A stretch of DNA of 64,000 nt from Oreohelix idahoensis (taxonomy: Eukaryota > Mollusca > Gastropoda > Stylommatophora > Oreohelicidae), in the NCBI GenBank assembly GCA_024509875.1, contig JAMPIV010003424.1, positions 1-64,000 on the forward strand. Direction: 5' to 3'. The translations under genes were made by a program, and so were the position numbers. Positions 31,993 to 43,931 of the stretch are shown in pieces. The first letter of the stretch is position 1, and every line of letters begins with the position of its first letter. Under the pieces are notes generated by a model. That model was not told where the DNA came from, ran no database searches, and worked only from the letters and a program-made list of their open reading frames with translations.

Positions 31993-32904
31993 CATTAACG
32001 TCAGCCATATTGAAAAAAAAGTTGGAAAACAGGCTGGCAAAATGGCGACAGTGGCGCAATTTGGAAGGAAGCATGAAAAAGATAAGCTGTGAGTATTCTG
32101 TCAGAGTGTATCATCGAGACAAGAGGCAGAGAATGTTGGAGAATATCGAAGATCCATTACCAGCCTTCCTTCCATGTGGAAACGGGGAGTTGATCTGAAT
32201 TTATCTGATTCATTTCTCATAGAATAAGACTTGGTCGGGTAAAACTTTAGGAAGAGGGGAGTAACTTTTGGCGCGTATGACCTTTCATGTTTGAAGAGCA
32301 GACGGACAGCAGACGACGAAAGTCATTCTGGGAATCAGAACCTGATGCCCACGCTAAATGTGGTTTTGTTTTTTCAAGCGTTGCTCAGCGAAAACATACC
32401 ATCTGATCTTAGTCGGTTTCTACCGAGATGGTTTGAAATGACAACGAGTTGTAAATGTGGCCAGACCAGGGAGAAAACATTGAGGCCGAGGTTTTATGAA
32501 CTTTCCTTTGACTGTAACAGAAAACAGGTCTCCCAAATGTCTGTGTTGCCGCAGTTTTTTTTTTTTACCCCCACCAGTTATCGATGGTGTTGGTCGCTTC
32601 CCAGTTTTAGGTGGTTGTATTTTTATTTTGTTGTCGGAGTCGAAAAGCTATTGTTGGTACCGACCGACCTTCTTGCCAGAAGAAAAAAAAGTGCTTTAAT
32701 GAAATAGAGGATAGAAAGACAAAGCATAACAAATGTGAAGGAGGATTTCGGAATAAGAAATGAAAGAATCAGCTAAGCGTAGTGGGAAATGTTGGAGTGG
32801 TTATACTAATGAATGTGCGATGTACAGGATGACTGAAAAGTAACTTCCTATTTTTAAATTGTTATATCTTCCCTCTTATCAAACTAATTTATGTGAATGA
32901 AAAG
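31993..32904. other. Unassigned region with a 138-residue ORF
   Basis: The plus-strand ORF 32291-32707 has no recognisable domain and includes a poly-F stretch from a T-run, so it is probably not a gene. TACAGGATGACTGAAAAGTA at 32821 resembles a mariner terminal repeat, but no partner end was confirmed. Confidence 0.35.
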
Positions 32905-33189
32905 TTAAAATCATCATCATCTCAACCCGTAACCCGTCATGGGTCGTAGGGGTGACATGGTGGAAGCATCAGCAGACAGGGTCCTCCACTGCTCTCTATC
33001 CTCAGCAATGCGTACAAGTGTGGAAAAACCGTGCCATGCCCATTCTTTGATGTTATCAGCCCAGGATTTTCTTTGCCTTCCTCTTCTCCGTTTACCTTCG
33101 ACTGTTCCCTGGAGGATCATTTTTGAAAGGGGGTCATGACGAGTTACATGCCCAAACCAGGCAAGCTTTCGACGTTTCACTACTGACAA
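32905..33189 (-). pseudogene. LINE 3' end (RT polyprotein C-terminus, hairpin and ATC/GAT tail)
   Basis: The 90-residue minus-strand ORF has RRKLAWFGHVTRHDPL, EGKRRRGRQRKSW and DREQWRTLSADAS, the standard C-terminal tail of LINE endonuclease/RT proteins. After the stop the minus strand has a small hairpin (ACCC-atga-GGGT type) and a GAT-repeat tail (32908-32920). It is a 5'-truncated insertion. Confidence 0.8.
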
Positions 33190-35030
33190 AAGTGGTTCTT
33201 GGTGGCCTGCATACGTGTTTATTTTCTCAAAGTTAAAATAAAGACAATTAAATGCAATTTTATTTTTAAAACGTCAAGTGACATCAACATTAGCGCTGAA
33301 CGTGAGATCTGGTCTGTTCAACAAATGATTATCAGCAAATATTCGATGACCGTTGTAACGTCGTGTTATTGGCATCGGAACGGGCTATGGAACTCGGGAC
33401 AGTAATTAGTTTTAAACATAGGGGTTACTCTCGCCTCCAGCTGGTAGTAAATAGGAGTGAATTTGAAAGCTGCAACCTAGGTAGAGTGGGTTCAATTCTC
33501 TGCACTAGACAACAGGAGGCTGACGCTTGTGAGTCATGACCCAAGTGTGCCCGGACTCTTAGAGCGTAAAGAAAATTAAGGGGCTAAAACACTTGATCGA
33601 TGGGGACCCTTTTGATGATCAGATTGCCTCCTGTTGTTTCGCTCTGTATAGAGCTTACAATCATCATATCTTTATTTAATTATTTTGTTGTTGTTGTTAT
33701 TCTGCTTCTTGAAATAAAAATAAAAGAAAACTTATTATTTAAATAAGTTATTTTTCCGTATTTTGGTGTTTGCTTTATGAGTATCCAATATATATAAATG
33801 ATGGCACAAAAATATATTAATAGGAAGTGACTGTATAATAACTGTAAGTAGCGAAAACACTTTTCAAGCGTTTATATTTATACCTCATCCAACTACGTTC
33901 TGTTTGGGAGGACAAACAGTATAAAATGTTCTCCACGACTGTCGACTCCACGAGAGGAGCAGAGTGTTAGCATGGCCTTCTCCAACCCAGCAGAGAGGGA
34001 TAAACTGTATGGTGACGAGAGAAGCCTGAAACCGACCGCGAGCTTCCGTAAACCAACTATATTCAACTACGCAACGATAGTTATTAGGGGTATATGTCAA
34101 TTATCTCCGAAATACTAATTAACTTACAACTTGAAACTCACTGTCACTGTAATAATCTGCATTCCCGGCAACTAACAAAAATTAATCACAAAAAACACTG
34201 GACGGACACAGCCGATTTTTACAACTCCGAGAGCTGCAAGACCACCGCACGCATGTTCGTATTGTATTGACGTATCTGGCCATGACCCCGATCCACACAA
34301 ACCAATCTTCAGACGTGAATCCGAAAGGGACAGCACGCATTGTGACGGAATTACCCGAGAAACTTCGGGCGATTGTAACCAACCAATAAAAACTGCACTA
34401 TAAAACGCGTCTGGGAAACTGAAACTAGATATACTCGTAGATTCTATGCGGGAAAATCCGTTATCCTGATGCGTGCGGTCCGAAAGCAGAACTTTAGAAG
34501 AGAAATATTTTATAGAATAATAAATTAAATTTTTATTTTCCTTCGGGCATAGGTGTGCGCAGCACTCACAGCACACATAGAGAATACGCCACTGGTGAGT
34601 ACATGAAATGGATACCTTAATATGTAATGGTTACATTTCTGTAACGATGTAAGCAATAAGAAGAATAAGAACAAAAAGAAGACGAGGTGGAGGAAGAAGA
34701 ATAAGCAGACGAAGAATTTAACCTGTACTTATTTTAAGTGAACAACGATTTAGATAAATTAGTAATAACGATGCCTCAATTATGTAGATCATTCAACTGT
34801 TCTCGACCCAAAGATTATCCAGAAAAGACAGACAATTATCTCCAGCAGGATTTATTTCATGAAATTGCTGTCATTGCAAAATCTACTCAATTGTTTCGTA
34901 AGACAAACAAAGGAACATTAAAAAAAAAAAAAAAACATATCGTGTTCTATTAAGGTTCGATCGAAATTGTGAGAGTAGCGAGATGCGCAGAATTAAATAT
35001 TCTTATTTAAACGTCTTATTTAATATAGAC
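33190..35030. other. Unassigned region with scattered repeat pieces
   Basis: 33420-33660 is a repeat whose end (TGATGATCAGATTG, then CGCTCTGTATAGAGC) recurs inverted at 63485-63535. 34595-34655 shares GAGTACATGAAATGG and GTTACATTTCTGTAACGATG with 38596-38656. 34670-34715 is GAAGAAGA-rich and there is an A14 run at 34920-34935. The 134-residue minus ORF at 34172-34576 has no recognisable domain. No gene is supported. Confidence 0.4.
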
Positions 35031-35035
35031 GTTGT

Positions 35036-35890
35036 CTATTCTGATAGACTCTTATTCCTCTTCATACAGACGTCTGCTTGAATGTTTTCAAAGAAAGCAG
35101 AAGTCAGTGTGAGGGTATTTGAATCTCCGTAGAGCTTTTCCACGAATGATACTGGTGTCGGCCATATCCATTTTCTCTGTCCTGAATATGTTGGGCTACT
35201 TTGAAGCAGATGTTCAGCAGTCATTTTATCAGTGTCACAGTTACACTGATCGGTGGTTCCTATCTTTACCTTGTTGAATAGATGGTATCCCAATCTGCTG
35301 TTGCCAGTGCGGAGTCTGAAGACTACCACTTGTTCTCTTCTGTTGAGCTGGTAGTATGCATCATTTTGCGTGTGACCTGGATGCTCTACATCCCATTTGT
35401 TTCTGTATCTGATTCTGATAAAACTCTGCCTCCTCCAAAGTTATGCTTGCATCAGGCTGAGGTAGATTTCCACCTTCCTTTCCCAATCGTCAGGCCCTTC
35501 TTTGACGGTCATGTCACAATGAGATGGGGTCCATTGGATCACAACACTTTTGAATCGTTGACATATTTTGTGGAGCACTATTCTGAGGTCATCCAAGTTT
35601 GTATTATTTTGGCTTTTCAACGCTGCAATTACTGACTGTGCATTGGTAAAAGAAGCAACGTGTCTCTCTGTGCTTTCCTCTGTCATTATAACCTCTGCTG
35701 CAGTTTTCAAGGCCTCCACCTCTGCTCTGAAGTTAATTGAGAATTGTCATGTTGCCACTGACAGCTTTATTTTTGTGCACCAGTGCTTAGGCTCAGAAAG
35801 ACACATCCACCTCCATTTTCTGTAGCATTTGTTGCTGATCCATCTGTGTATGCATGCAACCAAGTGTTGATAGACTCCAATACCAATGGA
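35036..35890 (-). pseudogene. LINE RNase H domain and C-terminus
   Basis: On the minus strand the RNase H fold starts near 35885 (YTDGSATNATENGGG), continues with VEALKTAAEVI and QWTPSHCDM, and after a frameshift ends with VVFRLRTGNSRLGYHLFN, TAEHLLQSSPTYS and KLYGD. This arrangement is known from LINEs that carry an RNase H after RT. One catalytic aspartate appears as N (FTNAQSV). It has frameshifts and a stop, so it is a dead copy. Related tails are at 43614-43931 and 48388-48693. Confidence 0.82.
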
Positions 35891-35925
35891 CGTTGATAAT
35901 ATCAGATGAAAGATGCACCACAGAG

Positions 35926-36415
35926 CAGGGCCGGATTATCCGTTACGCTAAGTAAGCTGAAGCCGAGGGGGCCGGAGATCTAAGGGGCCTATGCATACGT
36001 TAAAAAAAATTAACAAATGCATAGATTCATGTACAAAAAGAAAATGTTTGTATTTTACAATCGCATTCATAACGCTATAAAGAGACTGTAAAAATATAAA
36101 TAGCGTAAAAGACATAATGCACCACGGCAAAATCATAACGGCGCATGAACTATTTGCTATACTAATAAACAATAATAAATACTAATAAAAAAAGTAAGCA
36201 ATGCTAACAAACTAACATAGCAGTCTATTAATAATACTAGTATATACCATCACCATGGTAACAAACTAACACAGCAGTCTATTAATAATACTAGTATATA
36301 CCATCATCTTGCTAAGGAGTTTGAAAAAAATAATATTACAATTATTGCCTATTAGATGAAGGGGGCCCCAAACACCAAAAAGCCTAGAGGACCTTCTTGG
36401 CTTAATCCGGCCCTG
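35926..36415. mobile_element. hAT-type MITE, 490 bp
   Basis: Inverted ends CAGGGCCGGATTA and TAATCCGGCCCTG, flanked by the perfect 8-bp duplication CCACAGAG (35918-35925 and 36416-36423). It contains a ~53-bp near-identical direct duplication (about 36206-36303, with AGTCTATTAATAATACTAG in both halves). It has no ORF of note. Confidence 0.9.
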
Positions 36416-36423
36416 CCACAGAG

Positions 36424-38384
36424 GGAAAGTGTAGAATAGTCCAATCAAAAAACAGCGTTCTATAAAATGAAAGCTATTTTATACAACTCTGTGTCAATGG
36501 CAGTAAGATAGAGAGCTCTTTTAAGTTGTATACACCCAATCCTATCTTATGGAGGTGAATGATTGAATATCGGTAAACAAGAAGAACAGTTACCAGAGAT
36601 GTGGTTTTACAGCAGAATGTTAATAACGTGAAGGACACTCAAGAGTCATGAGGATGTCCTGATAGAAGGCAGGGCGTAAAGAAAGATTGTTACTAAAATA
36701 AGAAGGAGGCTATCCATTGTCTGTGGACATTTTACGAGATGACGAAAACGAGAATTTATTGTGATAATATTGTCGTAAATTTTGCGATAGGTACTTATGA
36801 TCAATTATGGCCCCGTCTGAATAGAACTAGAACAGGTGATAGCTCAGTGGGAGATAAGGTAAAGAAATAGATTTTCACGAGTGAAATGGTGAAAGGTAAA
36901 GTCTGTCCCTGGATTTGAGAAGATAATCTAATCCATCCCATCGTTTACGACTGAGATTTTTAGATCAGACAGTTTCAGTTTCTATAAATATATATTGATA
37001 TATCAACCACTCACATACACACACACAGAGATAGTGACGACAATTAGACGCACACACGTGAAAAAAACTATAGTAATGAAGTATGGGTATTGGGTCTAGT
37101 TGGCCAATACAGGTAATAAGTTTTATGTTAATGTTTATTTATCATAAGAAGAAACTTCACAACAGTTATTATAAGATATCACACACACACAAAAATACAA
37201 AAAAAAAAAATCATAGGTTACAGAATTAAATAAAGAAGTCGACCCACTAAGTGTACCTCCCTCTGTAGAGACAAAATCCCACAAAGAAAGAAGTTAATTA
37301 ACCCCCAAAAGGTCAAAAGAATAGCAATAGGGTCTTTACTATACTGTAAAGAACAGTGTTTCTACGTTATTCTATTGTGAAATAAATGAACAGTATTAGA
37401 AAGAAAAAAACCGAAAAAAAAGAAAGGCATAAACAAAGGGAGTATATGGTTATACCCTATAAGAATTATTCATTCCTTCTTCCGCTCGCTCAGACAGACA
37501 AGTGGCCACCTTTCAATCGTGCTTATCTAATTTATTGATTAACTGTTCTGGAACAGAACTCCTGAGTAAGCGCCGCAGATCCAGTGTTGGTTTTATTATT
37601 GTATGGAAGGAAATTTTGACACAATCGCCGCCGAATAGACGTGGTCCCACGGGCAAATCGTGTCTTAGATCTCGTTGATCTGTAGCTTAATTGCGTTTTC
37701 ACTAACGAACGGACAAGGGGGAGGTAATTGTAAAATATCTCCCTTTTCTTTCAGATAGTCTCCCCCTGAGAAATGAAACATCAAAGTACGTCTTTCCTTA
37801 TTGCCCTTGATTTTCTTCATTAGCTTTATCTCCCCCTGAGAAGTGTAATCTATCAAAAGGTACAACTTTTGAATTATCGCTCTTAATTCTAAACATTCCC
37901 ATTGCCTGTTAAAACAATAGAGAAAAGAAAAAATAAATGTGGCTACCATTATGAGTGAGACAGATATAAAGTACAAAGGTTCTGCATTAACCAGACGTGC
38001 ATAACTAATAAGGAAGCAAGGTTTTAGGGAGCAAAAACGTGTAGATATCATGTAATATATTTACATAACTGTCACAAATATGAAGGAAACAGATAAAGAG
38101 GAGGAAAATACAGGATAGTTTAACATCGTGTCATGGAAGGAAGTCACTAACGGAACTGAAGAGAACTGTGGACCAGAAGTTGTGGACAGACATTGTCACT
38201 TATGACAGAGGGTAAGGTACTTTTTTTCAATAGGAATTTTGCCTCGTTTTGACGAGGCGCGCACCGTTCAATGTCGGTCGGTTGTATTAAGGCGCTAGTT
38301 CAAGTATAAAAGACCTTGTGGTTTGATTCTGAGCTATTTGACACTGGTGATCTGTCTTACTTGACATAAACCCCGATAATTCAT
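36424..38384. other. Unassigned region with a decayed LINE scrap
   Basis: 36545-36750 on the plus strand reads like a decayed LINE RT tail (QLPEMWFYSRML, then KIVTKIRRRLSIVCGHFTR) with stops. 37015-37030 and 37180-37195 are short CA runs. The minus-strand ORF 37665-38051 has no recognisable domain. No gene is supported. Confidence 0.4.
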
Positions 38385-38545
38385 CATCATAATCCATTGC
38401 GCTCCACGCGGAGCATCGAGCAACCACTGTAACTGGTCACCTTGCTGGAATCCTGAACCATGCATGAACAATGCTCTTGCTGTGATGGCTTACGTGGCAG
38501 TTAGTTTTAAATGATGAGGTTGCCATACCTGAGGGTACAGTAGTC
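38385..38545 (-). mobile_element. LINE 3'-terminal fragment with hairpin and GAT tail
   Basis: The minus strand ends in a hairpin GCTCC-acgc-GGAGC (38401-38414) followed by a GAT-type tail (38389-38400). Upstream is the ACTGTAACTGGTCACC-like phrase also seen at 44326-44365 and in the satellite at 39773. Confidence 0.5.
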
Positions 38546-38689
38546 TTGTTCTTTCATTGTCTCTTCAGAGACCCACGGGACAAGCCAGATATTTGAGTAC
38601 ATGAAATGGGTTCCGTAATATGCAGTCGTTACATTTTTGTAACGATGTAAGCACAATATATGTTTGTTGCTAATGTGGTCTCTGTCTTT

Positions 38690-39768
<1,079 letters not shown>

Positions 39769-39772
39769 TCCT

Positions 39773-40706
39773 AAGGAGCTTCCACTGTAGTTGGTTACCA
39801 GAAACCCTGCACCAAAGTGTCATGGGTTCTAGCACTAGTGGTTTCTGTATCAACCTGAGGAGCTTCCACTGTAGTTGGTTACCAGAAACCTTGCACCAAA
39901 GTAATCATGGGTTCTAGCACTAGTGGTTTATGTATCAACTTAAGGAGCTTCTACTGTAGTTGGTTACCAGAAACCTTGCACCAAAGTAATCATGGGTTGT
40001 AGCACTAGTGGTTTATGTATCAACTTAAGGAGCTTCCACTGTAGTTGGTTACCAGAAACCTTGCACCAAAGTAATCATGGGTTGTAGCACTAGTGGTTTA
40101 TATATCAACTTAAGGAGCTTCCACTGTAGTTGGTTACCAGAAACCCTGCACCAAAGTAATCATGGGTTGTAGCACTAGTGGTTTATGTATCAACTTAAGG
40201 AGCTTCCACTGTAGTTGGTTACCAGAAACCTTGCACCAAAGTAATCATGGGTTGTAGCACTAGTGGTTTATGTATCAACTTAAGGAGCTTCCACTGTAGT
40301 TGGTTACCAGAAACCTTGCACCAAAGTAATCATGGGTTGTAGCACTAGTGGTTTATGTATCAACTTAAGGAGCTTCCACTGTAGTTGGTTACCAGAAACC
40401 TTGCACCAAAGTAATCATGGGTTGTAGCACTAGTGGTTTATGTATCAACTTAAGGAGCTTCCACTGTAGTTGGTTACCAGAAACCTTGCACCAAAGTAAT
40501 CATGGGTTCTAGCACTAGTGGTTTATGTATCAACTTAAGGAGCTTCCACTGTAGTTGGTTACCAGAAACCTTGCACCAAAGTAATCATGGGTTGTAGCAC
40601 TAGTGGTTTATGTATCAACTTAAGGAGCTTCCACTGTAGTTGGTTACCAGAAACCTTGCAGCAAAGTAATCATGGGTTGTAGCACTAGTAGTTTCTGTAA
40701 CAATTT
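39773..40706. repeat. 85-bp satellite, 11 copies
   Basis: The unit begins AAGGAGCTTCCACTGTAGTT and ends ATGTATCAACTT. Starts are at 39773, 39857, 39942 and then every 85 bp to 40622. Copies differ by only a few substitutions; the first unit is 84 bp. The unit contains CACTAGTGGTTT, the core of the 33-bp array that follows. Confidence 0.96.
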
Positions 40707-40872
40707 GTGTTCTAGTCCTAGTGGTTTATGTAACAATTTGTGTTCTAGTCCTAGTGGTTTATGTAACAATTTGTGTTCTAGTCCTAGTGGTTTATGTAAC
40801 AATTTGTGTTCTAGTCCTAGTGGTTTATGTAACAATTTGTGTTCTAGTCCTAGTGGTTTATGTAACAATTTG
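40690..40872. repeat. 33-bp tandem array, about 5-6 copies
   Basis: The unit is built on TTCTAGTCCTAGTGGTTTATG and TAACAATTTG. It follows the 85-bp array directly and shares its CTAGTGGTTTATGTA core. Because 33 is divisible by 3 it is open in several frames, but there is no sign of a real protein. Confidence 0.95.
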
Positions 40873-41040
40873 TCTGACATAATGAGGTTGCCATCCTCAA
40901 TACACAACACTCATGCTGTCAATTATATTGTTAGGCCAGAACTTTTTAATACATCTAAGACCAATGTATATTTCTTCTTTTCTCTACTGCTTCATTGAAT
41001 ATAGTAAAGCTGCGTAGGTGGGGGGGTGGGGGGGGGGTTA

Positions 41041-41492
41041 CAGGGCCGGATTAAGCTAGTACGGGGCCTGTAGCATATGTTAAGAACGGGGGCCCTATAT
41101 TTAAAAAAAAAAACAATAAAACAACACAAATATATTTGAACACATACATTTTTAATTTGCATAGTAATTATCGTTATCAAAAGTAACAACACAGTCAACA
41201 TTATTGTTTAAATATTAATGTTTCTACATTTAGCATGAGCAAATTTGTTGATGATGTAGGATGTATCAATTTCACGCAGAAGTTTATGTCCAATGCTCAT
41301 TAGTGTGAGATTGTTCAATCTTTTTTGAAAATGAAAAGGAGCTAAAGATGGCATAAATCACAAGGATCATTGGTTTAACGCTCGTATTAGAAGATGACCA
41401 AAAAATTATGTACATGTTTATTGGCACGGGGCCGCTAAAAGCGCGGGGCCCGTAGCATATGCTACTTTTGCTACTACGTTAATCCGGCTCTG
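41041..41492. mobile_element. hAT-type MITE, 452 bp
   Basis: Inverted ends CAGGGCCGGATTAAGCTAGTA and TACGTTAATCCGGCTCTG, of the same terminal type as 35926-36415. The flanking 8 bp (GGGGGTTA and GTGGCTTA) match at 6 of 8 positions. It contains an A-rich stretch and no ORF. Confidence 0.75.
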
Positions 41493-41559
41493 GTGGCTTA
41501 CTAGTTTCCACTCTAGTGCTGGCACTGCGACCTAGCTTACTGTTCTGTAGGGATCTTTG

Positions 41560-41715
41560 AGATGTTTGCCAACTCTTGTGTAAGGGAAGGCAAAGTCAGC
41601 CAGGGAAGAAACATGTTACCCCACAACATAAAGCTGAGACCTAGCAGAGTGAAGTCTCTAACACTTGACTCCTCCGCGGCAGTACTTTTTGTGGAATTAC
41701 TTTTACTTTTCTATT
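41560..41715 (+). mobile_element. SINE 3' part (family S3)
   Basis: The phrases GGGAAGGCAAAGTCAGCCAGG and GAGACCTAGCAGAGTGAAGTC align with the body of the SINE at 59935-60180. The tRNA-like head is missing. Confidence 0.55.
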
Positions 41716-42389
41716 ATATTATTATTTTGAGCACCTTTGGGTTTGCCCGGAGTTCAATGATGTCGGTTCTGATTAACAATAACAATTATATTAATAAAAT
41801 AAGCTTCATGTGGTGACCCATTGATAAAAAGGGCAATTTTCAAGGGGTTCACTATTCGCGAAGTTTTGAGGAACACTGTTGTTCTACGCGTTCTCTCATA
41901 GTTTGAGAACCACTGTTAATTCACAACGATGACATAACTAGACATTTACATCAATGTTTTTTAATTAAAATAATAACATAAATAAAATAAGACGGTTGGG
42001 GGCAATTAGTTCTGAATGCTGACTTCTTCTCGAAGTGCATTAAATTGTTTTACACTTTAGTTGATGTGAACATGTTGAAATTACATAATGTGGGGACATT
42101 ATGTTGGGTGCGGACGGATCGAAAGAACGAACGAAACCTTTAGTTCATCAGGGTAAAGAAAAAGCATTATTCTCGTTTCAAATTTCTGCAAGCCAGAGCA
42201 AAGAAGATTTTTCAGACTGAGTTATCATTACAGACTTTCTTAAGTAGGTGCTTGCGTAGAATATGAGGATTCAAATGGTACCACAAGATCATTAAAGCAA
42301 ATAGATGGAAAGATGCATGTTGGGAGAAATGAACTTGTGATAAATTATAAATCTACAATGTGCGTGAACGCCGGATGAATGAATATTTG
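41716..42389. other. Unassigned region with LINE scrap
   Basis: 42225-42335 on the plus strand resembles LINE tail sequence (TFLSRCLRRI, then GFKWYHKIIKANRWKD). 41840-41915 contains GTTTGAGAACCACTGTT, a common hAT MITE end. No gene is seen. Confidence 0.35.
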
Positions 42390-42856
42390 ATTTGGTTTTG
42401 GTGTTAAGGACAATCTTCATTGCACACGGACAACGCCATCAGTGCTCCAATCTTCTCCCTTAGAGAATCTCAGCACAACGGACGAACTCCGTAGCATCGG
42501 CGAGAATCACAATGTGTGGATTTATGAATCACACATTCTATAAATATTATTTGGTGGGTAGGTTTCTAATTTTTAAACTTTTGCCAGGGAAGTGGCCGTA
42601 TGGTCTACTCTTTACGATTTCCACCTGCCGTCGGACTTTTAACGTGCGCAACTTGCACACGAGATCTGTTATTATTTCGTCCTTATCCGAAAAGGCTAGG
42701 CATCCGATCTTACAACCAGGGGGAGTATGACATCATTAGGACCACAAGTTCTAAATAAAATGTCTGTAAATTATATTCCATTTACTGGGAATCGATCTCG
42801 GTCCCTCTGGAACTCGAGGTGGACGCCATACCTTTTTGCCACTCGGAACCCACATG
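42390..42856 (-). mobile_element. tRNA-derived SINE (family S2)
   Basis: The minus-strand head is at 42856 (GTGGGTTCCGAGTGGCAAAAAG, a region with a B box GATCGATTCCC). The long body is shared with 30785-31268, including ACTCTTTACGATTTCCA (plus-strand reading). Confidence 0.75.
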
Positions 42857-43324
42857 AATCAATATTGAAAGGTTAGAAGTAAAGAGAGGCAAGATAGAAC
42901 ACATGGACAAGGCAGTGGCACTCTGTCCGTACATGCCACCTCAGAGAGCATAAAGATTCATCCTCTGGATGGAAGTAAGCGTGGCCTGCTGTTGTAAATA
43001 GCGAATCCTTCCAATGGGCGATACTTATTGGAAACCGTAAAATAATTGGAGGAGGGAAGAGGGAGAGAGAAGAGAGAATTCAGTACAAAGTTCGGGGCCC
43101 GCTTCACAGCCAGGACTATAATGTACTCTCATAATACACTGGAAGAGAGACGGATTTAGGTTCAAAGGAGTTGTGTTGTGTGCAAAGAGTACTATTGGAA
43201 TCCATATATCGCAGCAATCGTTGCTGGGTAACAGATAATTTCATCATTATCATTATTTTCATCACCCTTCAGCTTCTAAAGGAGCAGACGAATTGAACAA
43301 ATGCAGAGAGCTATCTAGGCTATC

Positions 43325-43600
43325 AGCCGCGGTAGCATAGTGGTTAGTGCACTGGCTTCCTAGCTCAGTGGTCTATGGTTCGATGCCAAGATGAGGTGGG
43401 ATTTTTTTAGACCGCAAACGGCTCCTGGGTCGACCCAGCCTCAAACTGGTACCAGAGCAACTCTGGGAAGGTTAAGGCGGCCGGCGTTATGCCGACCACA
43501 CCACCCCTAGTGTGCCGATGGTCAAGAAAATATGGGCCTAACACCATATTCCCAATATGCCTCAATGGGCGTGTAACGGGATCCTTTACCTTTACCTTTT
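43325..43600 (+). mobile_element. tRNA-derived SINE (family S1), full length
   Basis: 276 bp flanked by a perfect 13-bp duplication TATCTAGGCTATC (43312-43324 and 43601-43613). The tRNA-like head and body match the copy at 29484-29758; the tail is CCTTTACCTTTACCTTTT. It sits just upstream of, and probably inside, a LINE whose C-terminus follows at 43614. Confidence 0.93.
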
Positions 43601-43613
43601 TATCTAGGCTATC

Positions 43614-43931
43614 GGAAGAGAACAGAATCAACCCAGCGACGACTACCACACTCTTGACCGGCAGGGACAGATCACCATTTTTCACCTCAGGACAGGGCGT
43701 AACAAATTGAATAAACACTTTCACAGGCTACGATTGCCTGCTTCACCACTGTGCACATGTGGATTAAACGAACAAACTGGTGAGCATGTTCTACAGGATT
43801 ATCATCTGTACGACCAGTTAAGAAAGATATACTGGCCCAATGACTCAATACTAAACTCAAAGCTATATGGAGCTAAAGAGGAACTTCAGACAACGGTCGA
43901 ATTCATCATGAGAACTCATCTGACGGTGTAA
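43614..43931 (+). pseudogene. LINE C-terminus after RNase H
   Basis: Plus-strand frames read QITIFHLRTGRNKLNKHF, LCTCGLNEQTGEHVLQDY and LRKIYWPND, ending HLTV at 43931. This is the cysteine-containing tail that follows RNase H in these LINEs. It is paralogous to, but divergent from, 35036-35329 and 48388-48693. It is 5'-truncated or interrupted by the SINE at 43325. Confidence 0.75.

Noticed and set aside
32291..32707. 138-residue ORF as a host gene
   Set aside because: It has no recognisable domain, a poly-F stretch from a T-run, and sits in repeat-derived DNA.
39773..40706. CRISPR-like array
   Set aside because: Units are identical along their whole length with no unique spacers, there are no cas genes, and the context is eukaryotic.
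40644..40998. ORFs with CNNLCSSPSGL or HKPLGLEHKLL repeats
   Set aside because: They result from the 33-bp satellite, whose length is a multiple of three. There is no start context or domain.
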